64,000 nt of DNA from JAEUHZ01 sp964552795 (GTDB lineage Bacteria > Planctomycetota > UBA1135 > GCA-002686595): contig CAZKIO010000001.1 in the NCBI GenBank assembly GCA_964552795.1, positions 240,458-304,457 of the forward strand, in the 5' to 3' direction. Below, piece by piece: positions 29,440-42,374 of this stretch; the stretch's first letter is position 1, and each line of letters begins with the position of its first letter. The translations under genes were made by a program, and so were the position numbers. Below the pieces are notes generated by a model. The model made no database searches. It was not told where the DNA came from and worked only from the letters and a program-made list of their open reading frames with translations.

Positions 29440-30404
29440 CGGGACGCGGACGCGCGCCGTCGCGGCTTCCTGGCCTGCTCCAGAACGGCCGCGGGGACCG
29501 GGTTCAGGTCCCAGATGATGCCCAAGCGCTCCAGGACGAGCAGGAACCACCAGGTCGGGTCGTACTCGCGCCAGTTCAGGCCCGAGCGCGCAGAACGCGG
29601 GTTGTGATGGTGGTTGTTGTGCCAGCCCTCGCCCAGCGTGATCACCGCCAGGAGCGCGTTGTTGCGGCTGTCGTCCGTCGTCTCGAAACGGCGCGTGCCG
29701 AAGATGTGCGACAGCGAGTTGATCGTGAACGTCCCGTGAAACAGGAAGACGGTCGAGATGACGGTCCAGATGCCCAACTGCAGCGCGTTCGTCCCCAGGC
29801 CCGGGGCCCAGGCCTCGAGCAGTGCGCCCAGGCCGCAAGCTCCCAGGATCAGGATCAGCGGCACCAGCGTGTCGAACCGGTCCAGGAAGCGCAGCTCGGC
29901 GAACTTCGCCAGGTCCGGCACGTGGTGGAGGCGCGTGCGGAAGTTCGGACGCGACAGGAACCAGCCCACGTGGCTCCACAGGAAACCGTGGTGGTGCGGG
30001 GAGTGGACGTCCTCCGCGCGGTCGCTCATCTGGTGGTGCGCGCGGTGGTGCGCGGCCCACCACAGGGGGCCGCGTTGCGCCGAGGAGTTGCCCGCGACCG
30101 CGAACGCGAACTGCGCGAAGCGCGAGGTCTTGAACGACTTGTGGCTGAAGTAGCGGTGGTAGAAGCCCGTGATCGCCAGCATGCGCAGCACGTAGAGGCC
30201 CACGGCCCAGGCAACCGCGAACGGGCTCCAGCCGACCCAGATCACGCCCAGGCAGACGAGGTGCGTGACGATGAAGGGGATGCTGCGCACCCAGTCGACC
30301 ACCTGGGGCGCGTCGTCGTCGATCTGGTCGGCGCCGGCCCAGGAGTCGATCCAGCGGGCGAAGGTCAGGCGCAGGCTGTTGGGCTTCTTCAGGGTGTCGG
30401 TCAT
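29436..30404 (-). CDS. acyl-CoA delta-9-type fatty-acid desaturase
   Basis: Starting at ATG 30404 the protein has 322 residues; a GTG at 30437 overlapping the previous stop is an alternative that adds 11 residues. The three His boxes of membrane di-iron desaturases are intact (HRYFSH, HRAHH and HNNHH), with hydrophobic segments between. It introduces a double bond into fatty acyl chains using O2 and electrons. It is the last gene of the respiratory operon, suggesting that membrane fluidity is adjusted together with oxygen respiration. Confidence 0.9.
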   Translation of the reverse strand: MTDTLKKPNSLRLTFARWIDSWAGADQIDDDAPQVVDWVRSIPFIVTHLVCLGVIWVGWSPFAVAWAVGLYVLRMLAITGFYHRYFSHKSFKTSRFAQFAFAVAGNSSAQRGPLWWAAHHRAHHQMSDRAEDVHSPHHHGFLWSHVGWFLSRPNFRTRLHHVPDLAKFAELRFLDRFDTLVPLILILGACGLGALLEAWAPGLGTNALQLGIWTVISTVFLFHGTFTINSLSHIFGTRRFETTDDSRNNALLAVITLGEGWHNNHHHNPRSARSGLNWREYDPTWWFLLVLERLGIIWDLNPVPAAVLEQARKPRRRASASR

Positions 30405-30433
30405 CGGTCGCAGCGGGGTTCCAGGGCGGGGGG

Positions 30434-30742
30434 TCACCAGCCCCTGGAGACGAAATCGGCCATCGTGATCAGGACCATGATGATGAACCAGAAGAACCCC
30501 GAGGCCGCGAAGACCCAGACCAGCCGGGAGCTGTACTTCACGTGCATGAAGTACAGGATCACCAGCAGGGCCTTGACCGAGGCGATCGCCAGGGCCACCA
30601 GGACGTTCATGGCCCCCAGGTCGATGGTGGCCGACCAGACCGTCACCAGCGTGCCCACGACCAGGGCCGTGAACACTCCCCAGTAGACGGAGAGCGGCAG
30701 GATGTGGTGCCCGCCCGCGTTCGTGTCAGTGGGTGATGCCAT
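30434..30742 (-). CDS. coxD: cytochrome c oxidase subunit IV
   Basis: This 102-residue protein has three membrane helices (about residues 17-37, 44-64 and 72-92) and the family segment ASVKALLVILYFMHVKYS. This small subunit belongs to the bacterial caa3/aa3 oxidases and stabilises subunits I and III. Its ATG lies 17 bases inside the end of coxC. Confidence 0.9.
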   Translation of the reverse strand: MASPTDTNAGGHHILPLSVYWGVFTALVVGTLVTVWSATIDLGAMNVLVALAIASVKALLVILYFMHVKYSSRLVWVFAASGFFWFIIMVLITMADFVSRGW

Positions 30743-31413
30743 GGGTCGTGTGGGCTCCGAGCAGGTAGAGCATCGGGAACAGGAAGATCCAGACGAGGTC
30801 GACGAAGTGCCAGTACAGGCCCGTGTTCTCGATCCCGATGTAGCGCTCGGGCGTGAAGTGGCCCTGGCGCGCCTTGATCAGGACCCAGGTCATGATCCCC
30901 AGGCCCACGACCATGTGGAACGCGTGCAGGCCGGTCATGGCGAAGTAGATCGAGAAGAAGATCCGCGCCTGCGGGCCCCACTCGCCGAAGGCGGCGACGT
31001 CGAAGGTCGGGCCCGGCATCAGGTTGAGCTCGTACTTCGACATGTACTCGAAGTACTTCACGACCAGGAACACCGCGCCGAAGATCATCGTCAGGACGAC
31101 GTTGAACACCACCTGGCCGTTCTTGCCGGTCTGCGCGCCGCGGATCGCCAGGGCCATCGTGAGACTGGAGACGATCAGCACCAGCGTGTTCAGCGCCCCG
31201 AGCTTCCAGTCGAGGTGGGAGCTCGCGAGCATGAACGCGTCGGGGTACATGTTCCTGTACACGGTGTAGGCCGTGAACAGGGCGCCGAAGAACATGACCT
31301 CGGTGATGAGGAACGCCCACATGCCCAGCTTCTCGGACTCCTCCTGCTGGGCGAGGTCCTCGAAGTGGTGCGCGGTCGGCGGGCGGACGCCCGCCGGCAG
31401 GGCGTGAGCGGTC

Positions 31414-31424
<11 letters not shown>
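30726..31424 (-). CDS. coxC: cytochrome c oxidase subunit III
   Basis: This 232-residue protein has five to six membrane helices and family segments LGMWAFLITEVMFFGALF, FAMTGLHAFHMVVGLG and YWHFVDLVWIFLFPMLYL. It is an integral subunit of the haem-copper oxidase. It overlaps coxA by 11 bases, and both are read from the same long mRNA. Confidence 0.95.
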
Positions 31425-33080
<1,656 letters not shown>

Positions 33081-33081
<1 letters not shown>

Positions 33082-34046
33082 CACTTGCCTGCGCCCATGT
33101 CCTTGAGCGACTTGATGTAGGCGGCGAGCTGCAGGATCTGCTCCTCACCGAGTTGGCCGTCGTAGGTCGGCATGACGGGCTCGTAGCCGGCCACGATCTT
33201 GGCCTGCGGCTTCAGGATCGACTCGCGGATGTACTCGTCGTCCACCAGCACCTTGCCGCCGCCCTGCAGCGCGATCTCCTTGCCGTAGATGCCGGCCATC
33301 AGCGGGCCGCGCGCGGGCGCGCCGCCGATGTCCTTCACCGCGGGATCGATCGGATGGCAGCTCGCGCAGCGCATCGCCTCGAACAGGTTCTTGCCGGCGA
33401 CCTCCGGCGGCTCGCCGGTCGAGCCGGAGAGCCAGCGCTCGTAGTCGGCGGGCTCCATCACGTAGACCGTGCCGATCATCTGCGAGTGCTTGGTCCCGCA
33501 ATACTCGGCGCAGAACAGGTGGTAGGCGCCGACCTTGGTGGCCTCGAACCACATCTCGGTGTAGCGGCCGGGGACGACGTCCTGCTTGTTGCGGAACGCC
33601 GGGATGTAGTAGCTGTGGATGACGTCCTCGGACGTCATCGTCAGGCGCACCGCCTGGCCCACCGGCACGTGCAGGTCGTTGATCTCGCGCACGCCCGAGG
33701 GGTGCTGGACCTTCCACATCCACTGCTTGCCGACCACGTACATGTCCACGGCGTCGCGCGGGGGCTTGGCCATCGCGACGTACAGGGACGTGGCCCAGCC
33801 GAACAGGCCCAGGACGATCAGCAGGGGGATGCCGGACCACAGGAGCTCCAGCGCCATCGAGCCCTCGATGTGCACGGGCAGGCGGCCGTCGTCGCGCTTC
33901 TTGTAGCGCGCGCAGAAGCCGACCACGGCCGCGCCGATGGCGATCACGAAGAACACGGTCATCGCCACCAGGAACCACCACAGGAGGTCGATGTGCGGCG
34001 CGATCGTGGACGCGCTTTCAGGGAGGATCGGGATGTCTTTCCACAT
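33081..34046 (-). CDS. coxB: cytochrome c oxidase subunit II with fused cytochrome c
   Basis: This 321-residue caa3-type subunit II has two N-terminal membrane helices. The CuA site comprises His 144 and the cluster C179-x3-C183-x3-H187-x2-M190. A C-terminal cytochrome c domain carries CASCH at 227-231 and a distal Met in the EPVMPTYDG segment. CuA receives electrons from the fused haem, which in turn can be reduced by the alternative complex III encoded upstream. No signal cleavage site is evident. Confidence 0.95.
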
Positions 34047-34067
34047 GGCGGGCGGGGTTCGGTCCTC

Positions 34068-34928
34068 CTAGGAGCCGCTGGGCTCGTGGGCCAGCGCGGC
34101 GCGCAGCGCTCGTTTCTCGCGGCGCAGCATGAAAACCACGTAGCCGACGAGGAGGGCCACGGTCAGCCCTCCCAGCAGCCGGATCACGTTCTGGACGACG
34201 AAGCCATACTTCCCGGTGATCGGGTCGTGCTGGTAGCACAGGAGCGTGATGGCATCGATGAGCGAGCCGATGCGGCCCTCGGACGACTCGACCAGCGCGA
34301 GGCGCAGGTCGATCGGCGGGAAGACCACGTCGATGAAGTAGCGCGAGACGCGGCCGCCGGGCGTCAGCACGGCGAAGCCGCCGGGGTGCGCGTACTCCCC
34401 GATCTCCTCGTCGTAGAAGTAGCGGAAGCCCACGACGTCGGCCAAGGCCGCGATCTGTGCCTGGTCGCCGGTGAGGAAGTGCCAGCCGGCCTCGGCGCCC
34501 GGCTGCCCCAGCGCCTTGGTGTAGGCCAGGTGCTTCTTGGCGGCCAGCTCGGCGGTCTCCTCGGGGTCGATGCTGACGGTGACGACGTCGAAGTCCGCGC
34601 CGATGCGCAGCGAATCCATGCGCTTCAGCGAGGCCGACAGGCCGTTGAGGACCTGCGTGCACAGCATCGGGCACTCGTAGTAGACCAGCGACAGGATCAC
34701 CGGCTTGTCGTGCACGAGGTCCTTCAAGCGGACCGTGCTGCCGGTGTGGTCGCGGAACTCGAGGTCGAGCGGCACCTCTGCGTCGAGGCGCTGTTCGAAG
34801 CGCACCTCGCGCACGACGCGCGCGGTCTGCTGCGCCGCCGCCGGACCGGCGAGGACGCACGCCAGGCCCATGAGTCCCAGGCTCATGCGGCGCGGCGTCC
34901 ATCCGGGCGGGTAGGCGGTGCGGATCAA
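34068..34928 (-). CDS. SCO1/SenC-type copper chaperone with C-terminal membrane anchor
   Basis: This 286-residue protein has a signal sequence (about 15-33) and a thioredoxin-like SCO domain. The copper-binding motif C86-P-M-L-C90 is present, and the third ligand is the His in EYAHPGGF. A membrane helix at about 245-265 and a basic tail extend it beyond normal SCO proteins (about 200 residues). SCO proteins build the CuA centre of subunit II, whose gene is next. Membrane anchoring at the C-terminus is common for SCO proteins in ACIII operons. Confidence 0.9.
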   Translation of the reverse strand: MIRTAYPPGWTPRRMSLGLMGLACVLAGPAAAQQTARVVREVRFEQRLDAEVPLDLEFRDHTGSTVRLKDLVHDKPVILSLVYYECPMLCTQVLNGLSASLKRMDSLRIGADFDVVTVSIDPEETAELAAKKHLAYTKALGQPGAEAGWHFLTGDQAQIAALADVVGFRYFYDEEIGEYAHPGGFAVLTPGGRVSRYFIDVVFPPIDLRLALVESSEGRIGSLIDAITLLCYQHDPITGKYGFVVQNVIRLLGGLTVALLVGYVVFMLRREKRALRAALAHEPSGS

Positions 34929-34944
34929 GGTGCGCAGGCTCCGT

Positions 34945-35397
34945 TCAGTCCTTGGGCTTCTGCGTCACGGGGAAGCCCTTCTGCAGGGCGATCTCCATGG
35001 CGCGCTCGATGGGCACGTGGACGACGCCGGCCTTCTGGTCGATCCAGCCGTAGCTTCCCAGGTGCTTCTGGCCCGCGGACTTCAGGTCGCGCGCCATCGA
35101 CTGCGTGAACGCGCGGCGCTGCGACAGGTCGACGTTCTTGCCGTCCCAGCCCTGCTTGACGCCGAGCTGCTCCTCGAGGTGCGGCGCCGGCGGGATCGGG
35201 TCGTTCTGCGCGGCCAGCGGGTGCGGCTCGCGGTCCCCGATCGGCGGGATCTCCTGCAGGCCGCGCAGCATCCCGTACATGGCGACCATGACGAGCAGCG
35301 TGGCGACCGTCAGCCAGAACAGGAACTTGACGACCGGGCCCATGTGGGCGTCGGTCATCTCGTAGCCGGCGTTGGGGTTCGGAGTGGGTTCGGACAT
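34945..35397 (-). CDS. small membrane protein of ACIII-oxidase operon
   Basis: This 150-residue protein has one membrane helix at about 23-43 and a soluble periplasmic tail. The tail ends with LGSYGWIDQKAGVVHVPIERAMEIA, a pattern I recognise from unnamed proteins in other actABCDEF-sco-cox operons. The function is unknown. Its fixed place between actF and sco suggests an assembly factor or accessory subunit joining ACIII and the oxidase. Confidence in it being a gene is high because of tight spacing (16-18 bases each side). Confidence 0.8.
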   Translation of the reverse strand: MSEPTPNPNAGYEMTDAHMGPVVKFLFWLTVATLLVMVAMYGMLRGLQEIPPIGDREPHPLAAQNDPIPPAPHLEEQLGVKQGWDGKNVDLSQRRAFTQSMARDLKSAGQKHLGSYGWIDQKAGVVHVPIERAMEIALQKGFPVTQKPKD

Positions 35398-35415
35398 GGT
35401 GCGCGGGTCGGGAGC

Positions 35416-36654
35416 TCAGTGGTGCGCGTGGCCCAGCGCCGACTCGAGATCCGCCTCCTGGCGGGGCGAGGTCAGCGGGAAGGCCTTCACACGGCTCATG
35501 AAGAACGCCAGCCACAGCCCGCCGAGGGCCACGGGCGCGACGAAGTCCATCCAGTGGGGCGCGAGGCCCGTCGGGTGGAACACGGGGATGATCTGCCAGT
35601 ACAGGTCGACGTGGCGCATGACCAGGAGCAGCACGGCCACGAACATCACGTACGAGGCGTCGCGCTTGATGCGCCGCATCAGGAGCAGCAGGAACGGCAG
35701 CGCGAAGTGCAAGAGCGCCAGCGAGAGCGCCAGGATCTGCCAGTTCGTCTCGGTGCGCGCCAGGTACCAGGGCGTCTCCTCGGCGATGTTGCCCGACCAG
35801 ATGATCAGGCCCTGCGAGAAGCTCGTGTACATCCACAGCATGACCATGGCGAACATCAGCGTCCCCAGGTCGTGGAACATGTTCGCGCGGGCGAAGCCCT
35901 TGAACGGCTCGTGGTCCTTGACCCAGGCGCTGAACACGATCGCGAAGGCCATCACCGCCAGGCCGCAGCCGATCATGTAGATGACCCCGTACATCGTGGA
36001 GAACCACTTGGGGTCGAGCGACATCATCCAGTCGAACGCGGCACCGGTGACCGTCAGGGCGAAGATCATCACGCCCGGGCCGCTGATGTAGCGCGCGCGC
36101 TTGGCGGCCGACGGATCGCCGCTCTCGTCGTAGCGCGCGGCCGCGCGCAGGATGCCGAAGCCCATCGCGATCCAGATCACGAAGTACAGGATCGCGCGAC
36201 CGAGGAAGCCCTTCTCGTTGAGCCAGGGCTCCTTGTGGTGCAGCAGGTGGTCGGATGCCACGAGCGCGTGGTCCGTCCAGGGGTACAGCCAGTAGGCGCC
36301 GGCGTAGCCGTGCTCGCCGTGGTCGCCCGCCGCCGCGCCGCCCGCGGGGTGCGTCAGCACCGCCACCGCGACGGGGATGAACAGCACGGCGATCAAGGGC
36401 AGCGTGCGGATCCCGGCCTGGAGCTGCCGGCGGATCGCCAGGCCCCAGAAGCCGCCGGTCAGGTAGTGGATCATCGTCAGCGCGAGGCTGCCGAGGCCCA
36501 TCATCGCCACCGCCATGAAGGCGAACAGGTACGAGCGGTAGAACTGCCCGCGATCCTGCACGAAGCCCCAGCACAGGAGCAGCGTGGCGAGGACGCCCAG
36601 GACCAGCGCCCTGCGCTGGATCCGGTCGAGCTTGGTACGAAGTTCGGCGTTCAA
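35416..36654 (-). CDS. actF: alternative complex III membrane subunit ActF
   Basis: This 412-residue protein has about ten membrane helices. It belongs to the NrfD/PsrC-like quinol-binding family, second type, in ACIII: YLFAFMAVAMMGLGSLALTMIHYLTGGFWG, DWMMSLDPKWFSTMYGVIYM, and FSQGLIIWSGNI. ActF pairs with ActC in the membrane; ActC is the established quinol site and ActF may help in proton movement. It lies 4 bases from actE. Confidence 0.9.
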   Translation of the reverse strand: MNAELRTKLDRIQRRALVLGVLATLLLCWGFVQDRGQFYRSYLFAFMAVAMMGLGSLALTMIHYLTGGFWGLAIRRQLQAGIRTLPLIAVLFIPVAVAVLTHPAGGAAAGDHGEHGYAGAYWLYPWTDHALVASDHLLHHKEPWLNEKGFLGRAILYFVIWIAMGFGILRAAARYDESGDPSAAKRARYISGPGVMIFALTVTGAAFDWMMSLDPKWFSTMYGVIYMIGCGLAVMAFAIVFSAWVKDHEPFKGFARANMFHDLGTLMFAMVMLWMYTSFSQGLIIWSGNIAEETPWYLARTETNWQILALSLALLHFALPFLLLLMRRIKRDASYVMFVAVLLLVMRHVDLYWQIIPVFHPTGLAPHWMDFVAPVALGGLWLAFFMSRVKAFPLTSPRQEADLESALGHAHH

Positions 36655-36658
36655 GGGG

Positions 36659-37234
36659 TCACTCTCCGCGCAGGAGCCGTTCGCGCTCGGGCGCCGGCAC
36701 GTCGTCGATCGTGGCGTTCTGGCTCTGCTGCAGCGCGCGCACGTAGGCCACGACCGCCCAGCGGTCCTCCGGACGGAGGCGGTCCGAGTAGTCGTACATC
36801 ACGCCGAAGCCGTTGGTGATGACGCCGAACATGTAGCCCGGCGCGGCCTCGCGCAGGCGGTCGATGTGGAAACTCGGCGGGCGCTTGAGGCCGCGCTGCA
36901 CGATCATCCCGTCGCCGTCGCCCACGGTGCCGTGGCAGGGCAGGCAGAAGATCGAGTAGCGGTCGCGTCCGCGCGCCAGCACTTCCTTCGTGATGGGCAT
37001 GGGGAACGCCGCGGCGTCCGCGCCGTCGACCTTGCCCATGTGCAGGTGCTGGTCCTCGAACAGGCGGCCGCGCGCGACCGTGCCCGCGATCAGGGGCCGC
37101 GAGGCGCGCTGGTCGGCGAAGAAGGCCGACTTGCCGAACGGCTTGAGCCGCGGCTGGTCGTGCATGTCCTGGCGGCAGCCGGAGAGGAGCGGCGCCGCGC
37201 ACAGGGCGAGGAGCGCAAGGCTGAGGCGTTTCAT
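36659..37234 (-). CDS. actE: alternative complex III monohaem cytochrome ActE
   Basis: This 191-residue lipoprotein (lipobox LSGC near residue 20) has one c-type haem site, CLPCH, within the segment DRYSIFCLPCHGTVGDGDG, and a distal Met in the VMYDYSDRLRPEDRWAVVAYVRAL region. ActE carries electrons from ActA and ActB toward the oxidase. Its start overlaps the actD stop by one base (TGATG). Confidence 0.9.
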   Translation of the reverse strand: MKRLSLALLALCAAPLLSGCRQDMHDQPRLKPFGKSAFFADQRASRPLIAGTVARGRLFEDQHLHMGKVDGADAAAFPMPITKEVLARGRDRYSIFCLPCHGTVGDGDGMIVQRGLKRPPSFHIDRLREAAPGYMFGVITNGFGVMYDYSDRLRPEDRWAVVAYVRALQQSQNATIDDVPAPERERLLRGE

Positions 37235-37779
37235 CAGTGCGGGATCTCCTCGACGGACAGCGGCTTCATCCCGGCCAGGAAGGCCTTGGTCGCCTGCAGG
37301 TCGAACTTGGGGTCCTCCGCTTCGATGAGCAGGAAGAAGCGGCTGCGCGAGGCCTCGGCGAAACGGTCGCTGTGGAACAGCGGGTGGTAGGGCTGCGGCA
37401 GGCCGTTCATGATCAGCATGCCGAACACGGCCGTGAGCGCGGCGAACAGGATCGTCGTCTCGAACATCGGGACGATGAACGCGGGCCACGAGAACCACGG
37501 GCGGCCGCCGATGTTGACCGGGTACTCCAGCACGGAGACCCAGTACTGCAGGCCGAAGCCGACCGCGGCGCCGATCAGGCCGCCGGCGAGGACCGCGGGC
37601 GCGACCCGGTTGACGGGCTTCAGCACCTCGATCAGCTCGTGGATCGGCATGGGCGAGTAGCCGTCCAGCCGTGTGAAGCCGTGCTCCTTCGCCTTGCGCG
37701 CCGCCTCGACCAGGAGGTCGGGGCGGTCGAACTCGGCCAGCAGGCCGTGGATCGCCGGTCCTTGTGCGTGGGTGGCCAT
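37234..37779 (-). CDS. actD: alternative complex III subunit ActD (DUF3341)
   Basis: This 181-residue protein has the DUF3341 pattern: GLLAEFDRPDLLVEAARKAKEHGF, DGYSPMPIHEL, two membrane helices in the middle (about 60-120), then HPLFHSDRF and FFLLIEAEDPKFD. ActD sits on the cytoplasmic side and holds the membrane subunits together. It is two bases from actC. Confidence 0.95.
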   Translation of the reverse strand: MATHAQGPAIHGLLAEFDRPDLLVEAARKAKEHGFTRLDGYSPMPIHELIEVLKPVNRVAPAVLAGGLIGAAVGFGLQYWVSVLEYPVNIGGRPWFSWPAFIVPMFETTILFAALTAVFGMLIMNGLPQPYHPLFHSDRFAEASRSRFFLLIEAEDPKFDLQATKAFLAGMKPLSVEEIPH

Positions 37780-37781
37780 GG

Positions 37782-39200
<1,419 letters not shown>

Positions 39201-39296
39201 GTGGGATCGTGGGAGGGGCTCGGAGCCGCGCCGCCCGCCGCCCGAGGGCGGGGGAGCTGCGCACCGTGTCGGTTCTGTCGCGCCGGGGCCGCCGGA

Positions 39297-42200
39297 TCAG
39301 GCCTTCTCGAGCGCCACCAGCTCGGGGTTGGGGTTGCGGATCCGGGCCAGGTAGGTCGTGCGCGGGCGCGTGTTGAGCTCCTCGATGAGCCCGTAGTTGT
39401 GCGGCTCGCGCCGGTCCTTCGAGACGGCCGAGGCCGGGTCGGTGATGTCGCCGAAGCTGATGGCGCCGGCCGGGCAGGCCTGCTGGCAGGCTGTCACGAC
39501 CTCGCCGTCGCGGATCTTGCGGTCCTCGCGCTTGGCGCCGATGCGCGCCAGGTTGATGCGCTGCACGCAGTACGTGCACTTCTCCATCACGCCGCGCGAG
39601 CGCACGGTCACGTCCGGGTTGCGCTGCAGCTTGAGGGTCTCGGTGACGTAGTCCGAGTACAGGAGGAAGTTGAACCGCCGCACCTTGTAGGGGCAGTTGT
39701 TCGAGCAGTACCGCGTGCCGACGCAGCGGTTGTAGACCATCTCGTTCAGCCCCTCGGGGCTGTGCTGCGTCGCGCCGACCGGGCAGACCATCTCGCAGGG
39801 CGCGTTCTCGCACTGCATGCAGGGCACCGGCTGGCTGTGCACCTCGGGGTTGTCCTCCGGTCCGCTGAAGTAGCGGTCGATGCGGATCCAGTGCATCTCG
39901 CGCCCGCGCAGGACCTGGTCCTTGCCGACGACCGCGATGTTGTTCTCCGACTGGCAGGCGGTCACGCAGGCGCCGCACGCCGTGCAGGCGTTGAGGTCGA
40001 TGACCATGCCCCACTGGTGCTCGCCCACCGGACGGCCCTGGGTCTCGATCTCGTGCTTCACGTGCGCCGAGTAGAGCGACGTGTCCTTGCTGTGGTCGTG
40101 GTGGCGCTCGGACGCCTCCAGGCTGTGCGGATCGGCCTTGAAGCGGTCGATCGTGCGCACGCGCAGGAGCTGGCGCTTCTTCACCTCGTCCTGGACGATG
40201 TCGTAGTCGACGTGCTCCTGCGTCGAGGCGATCGAGGCCTTCTCGCCGGTCTTGGCGACCTCGACGCCGCCCAGGTGCCAGGGCGCGGCGCTGGTGCGCA
40301 GCGCGTTGGCGTCGAAGCCGGCGCCGTTGCCGACGTTGCCCGCGTGCCGACGGCCGTAGCCCAGGTGGACCGTGATGCTCTGGTCAGCCTGGCCGGGCGA
40401 GACCCACACGGGTCCCTTCAGCGTGCGGCCGCCCGCGCGCAGCTCGGCGACGTCGCCGGTCGCGAGGTTCAGGCGCGCGGCCATCGCCGGCGCGATCTGC
40501 AGCGTGTTCTCCCAGGTGATCTTGGTGACGGGCTTGGGGTTCTCCTGCAGCCAGCCGTTGTTCGAGAAGCGCCCGTCCCACACGGTCGGATCGGGACGGA
40601 AGGCGACCTCGATCCCGGCGCTCGCCGGCGCGGCGCCGGCGTCGACCGGCTTGGCGCTGACCTGCACGGCCGTGGCCGCGGTCCCCGGGATGACGCCGTC
40701 GTGCAGCCAGCGGCGCCAGTTGAGGTCGAAGCCGTCGGGCCGCTCCGCCTGCCAGGTCGCGCGCACGGCGTCGTATGCGGACTCGCCGCCCTTGTTGAGC
40801 AGCACGTTGACCATCTCGTGCAGCCCGCGGCCGCCGTGGAGCGGCGCGATCAGCGGCTGGACGATCGAGACGGTGCCGTCGGCGGCGCGCGCGTCGCTCC
40901 AGCTCTCCAGGAAGTGCGCCGCGGGCACGTGCCAGTCGCACAGGAGGCCGGTCTCGTCCTCGAAGAGGCCCCAGTGCACGCGCAGGCCCACCTTGGGCAT
41001 CGCGCCGGCGAAGTCGAGGTCGGCGGGCGCGTCGAACAAGGGGTTCGATCCCAGCACGACGAGCAGCTCGACGCGGCCCGCGTGCATGTCGGTCGCCAGC
41101 TCCTGCAACGCCGCGAACTGGCCGTTCGTCTGCGCGAGGCAGTCGACGGGCGGGAGGTAGCGGACCGTCTTGCCCACGCTGCCCAGGCGGTCGTTCATCG
41201 CCGCGACGAGGTGGTGGACGACGGCCGGCTGCCACTCGCCGGCGCAGACCACCGACGCGCCCGGGTTGGCCTGCAGGTCCTTGGCCACGGCCTCGACCCA
41301 CGCATCCAGGCGCGCGTCGGCCGGCTCGGGCGACTTCAGCGCTACGCCCAGGCGCTTCGCCAGACGGCGCGCGATGCCCTGCACGTCGGCCGCGCGCAGC
41401 GCGAGGCGGTGATCGGCCATGGTGCCGGTCACCGTCGGAGCGCTCTCGACGGCGTACAGGCGGTTCATCGACGTCTGGCCGTTGCGGACGCGGCGGGCCT
41501 TGCTGAAGTCGCGCGTCGTGCGCACCGACTCCGGCCCGCCGCCGAGGAAGTCGCAGTCCAGCGACAGGACGACCTTGGCCTTGTCGTAGTCGACGTGCGC
41601 GGTGACGTCCTGGCCGAACGCGGCCAGCGCGCCGGCGCGGGCTTCGTCGCGGTTGACGGCGTCCCACTGCACGGTGCGGCTGCGCGGATACATGTCGCGC
41701 AGCGCGCGCAGTTGGCGCGCCAGCGTCGGCGACACGACGGTCGGCAGGAGCACGCGCAGGCCCGCGCCCTGCTTGGCGTCCTGGACGTTCAGCGCCGCGC
41801 GCAGCTCGGTCAGGAAGTCGTCGTACGACTGCTGGCGTCCGCGCTTCTTGATCGCGGTCGAGCGGTCGGGGTCGTACAGCTCCAGCACGCTGGCCTGCGC
41901 GAACGAATCGGTCGAGCCGCGGCTGGCGGGGTGCAGCTCGTTGCCTTCGATCTTGGTCGGGCGCCCCTGGTGGTTCTCGACCAGGAGTCCGATCGCGCCG
42001 CGGCGCCAGGGCATGGCGGTCGCGAAGTACAGCGGCACGCCCGGCACCGTCGACTCGGGGTTCTTCGCGTAGGGGAGGATGCGCTCCTCGGGCTGCTTCG
42101 TGCAGGCGCTGAAGCCGGCCAGCGCCAGCGACGCGCCCATGAGCTTGAGCACAGTGCGGCGCTCGGGCGGATCGAGCAGGCGCGCGAGCTGGTCGGGGTA

Positions 42201-42374
42201 CTCGCGGCGGATGTAATCCTGGAAGCGCTCCGTGCCCGACAGCTCATCGAGGCTGCGCCAGTACTGCGGGCCGGTCTTCCCGACGAGCTCGGGGAAGGGG
42301 CTGTTCTCACCGGTGCCGTGCGGACGACCGGACGGGCCCTGTACGGACGGCTGCGTGGAGATGGTCTCGGTCAT
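39297..42374 (-). CDS. actB: alternative complex III iron-sulfur/molybdopterin-fold subunit ActB
   Basis: This 1025-residue protein starts with ATG overlapping the actA stop (ATGA). A Tat-like signal (RRTVLKLMGASLALAGFSAC) occurs near residue 72, within a longer N-terminus. A molybdopterin-oxidoreductase-fold domain that in this family carries no cofactor spans about 100-730. A ferredoxin-like domain follows with four cysteine clusters: CTACGACVTAC, CMQCENAPCEMVC, CVGTRYCSNNC and CTYC...CQQACPAG. These would hold three [4Fe-4S] and one [3Fe-4S] centre and conduct electrons from quinol to the haems. Confidence 0.95.
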   Translation of the reverse strand: MTETISTQPSVQGPSGRPHGTGENSPFPELVGKTGPQYWRSLDELSGTERFQDYIRREYPDQLARLLDPPERRTVLKLMGASLALAGFSACTKQPEERILPYAKNPESTVPGVPLYFATAMPWRRGAIGLLVENHQGRPTKIEGNELHPASRGSTDSFAQASVLELYDPDRSTAIKKRGRQQSYDDFLTELRAALNVQDAKQGAGLRVLLPTVVSPTLARQLRALRDMYPRSRTVQWDAVNRDEARAGALAAFGQDVTAHVDYDKAKVVLSLDCDFLGGGPESVRTTRDFSKARRVRNGQTSMNRLYAVESAPTVTGTMADHRLALRAADVQGIARRLAKRLGVALKSPEPADARLDAWVEAVAKDLQANPGASVVCAGEWQPAVVHHLVAAMNDRLGSVGKTVRYLPPVDCLAQTNGQFAALQELATDMHAGRVELLVVLGSNPLFDAPADLDFAGAMPKVGLRVHWGLFEDETGLLCDWHVPAAHFLESWSDARAADGTVSIVQPLIAPLHGGRGLHEMVNVLLNKGGESAYDAVRATWQAERPDGFDLNWRRWLHDGVIPGTAATAVQVSAKPVDAGAAPASAGIEVAFRPDPTVWDGRFSNNGWLQENPKPVTKITWENTLQIAPAMAARLNLATGDVAELRAGGRTLKGPVWVSPGQADQSITVHLGYGRRHAGNVGNGAGFDANALRTSAAPWHLGGVEVAKTGEKASIASTQEHVDYDIVQDEVKKRQLLRVRTIDRFKADPHSLEASERHHDHSKDTSLYSAHVKHEIETQGRPVGEHQWGMVIDLNACTACGACVTACQSENNIAVVGKDQVLRGREMHWIRIDRYFSGPEDNPEVHSQPVPCMQCENAPCEMVCPVGATQHSPEGLNEMVYNRCVGTRYCSNNCPYKVRRFNFLLYSDYVTETLKLQRNPDVTVRSRGVMEKCTYCVQRINLARIGAKREDRKIRDGEVVTACQQACPAGAISFGDITDPASAVSKDRREPHNYGLIEELNTRPRTTYLARIRNPNPELVALEKA

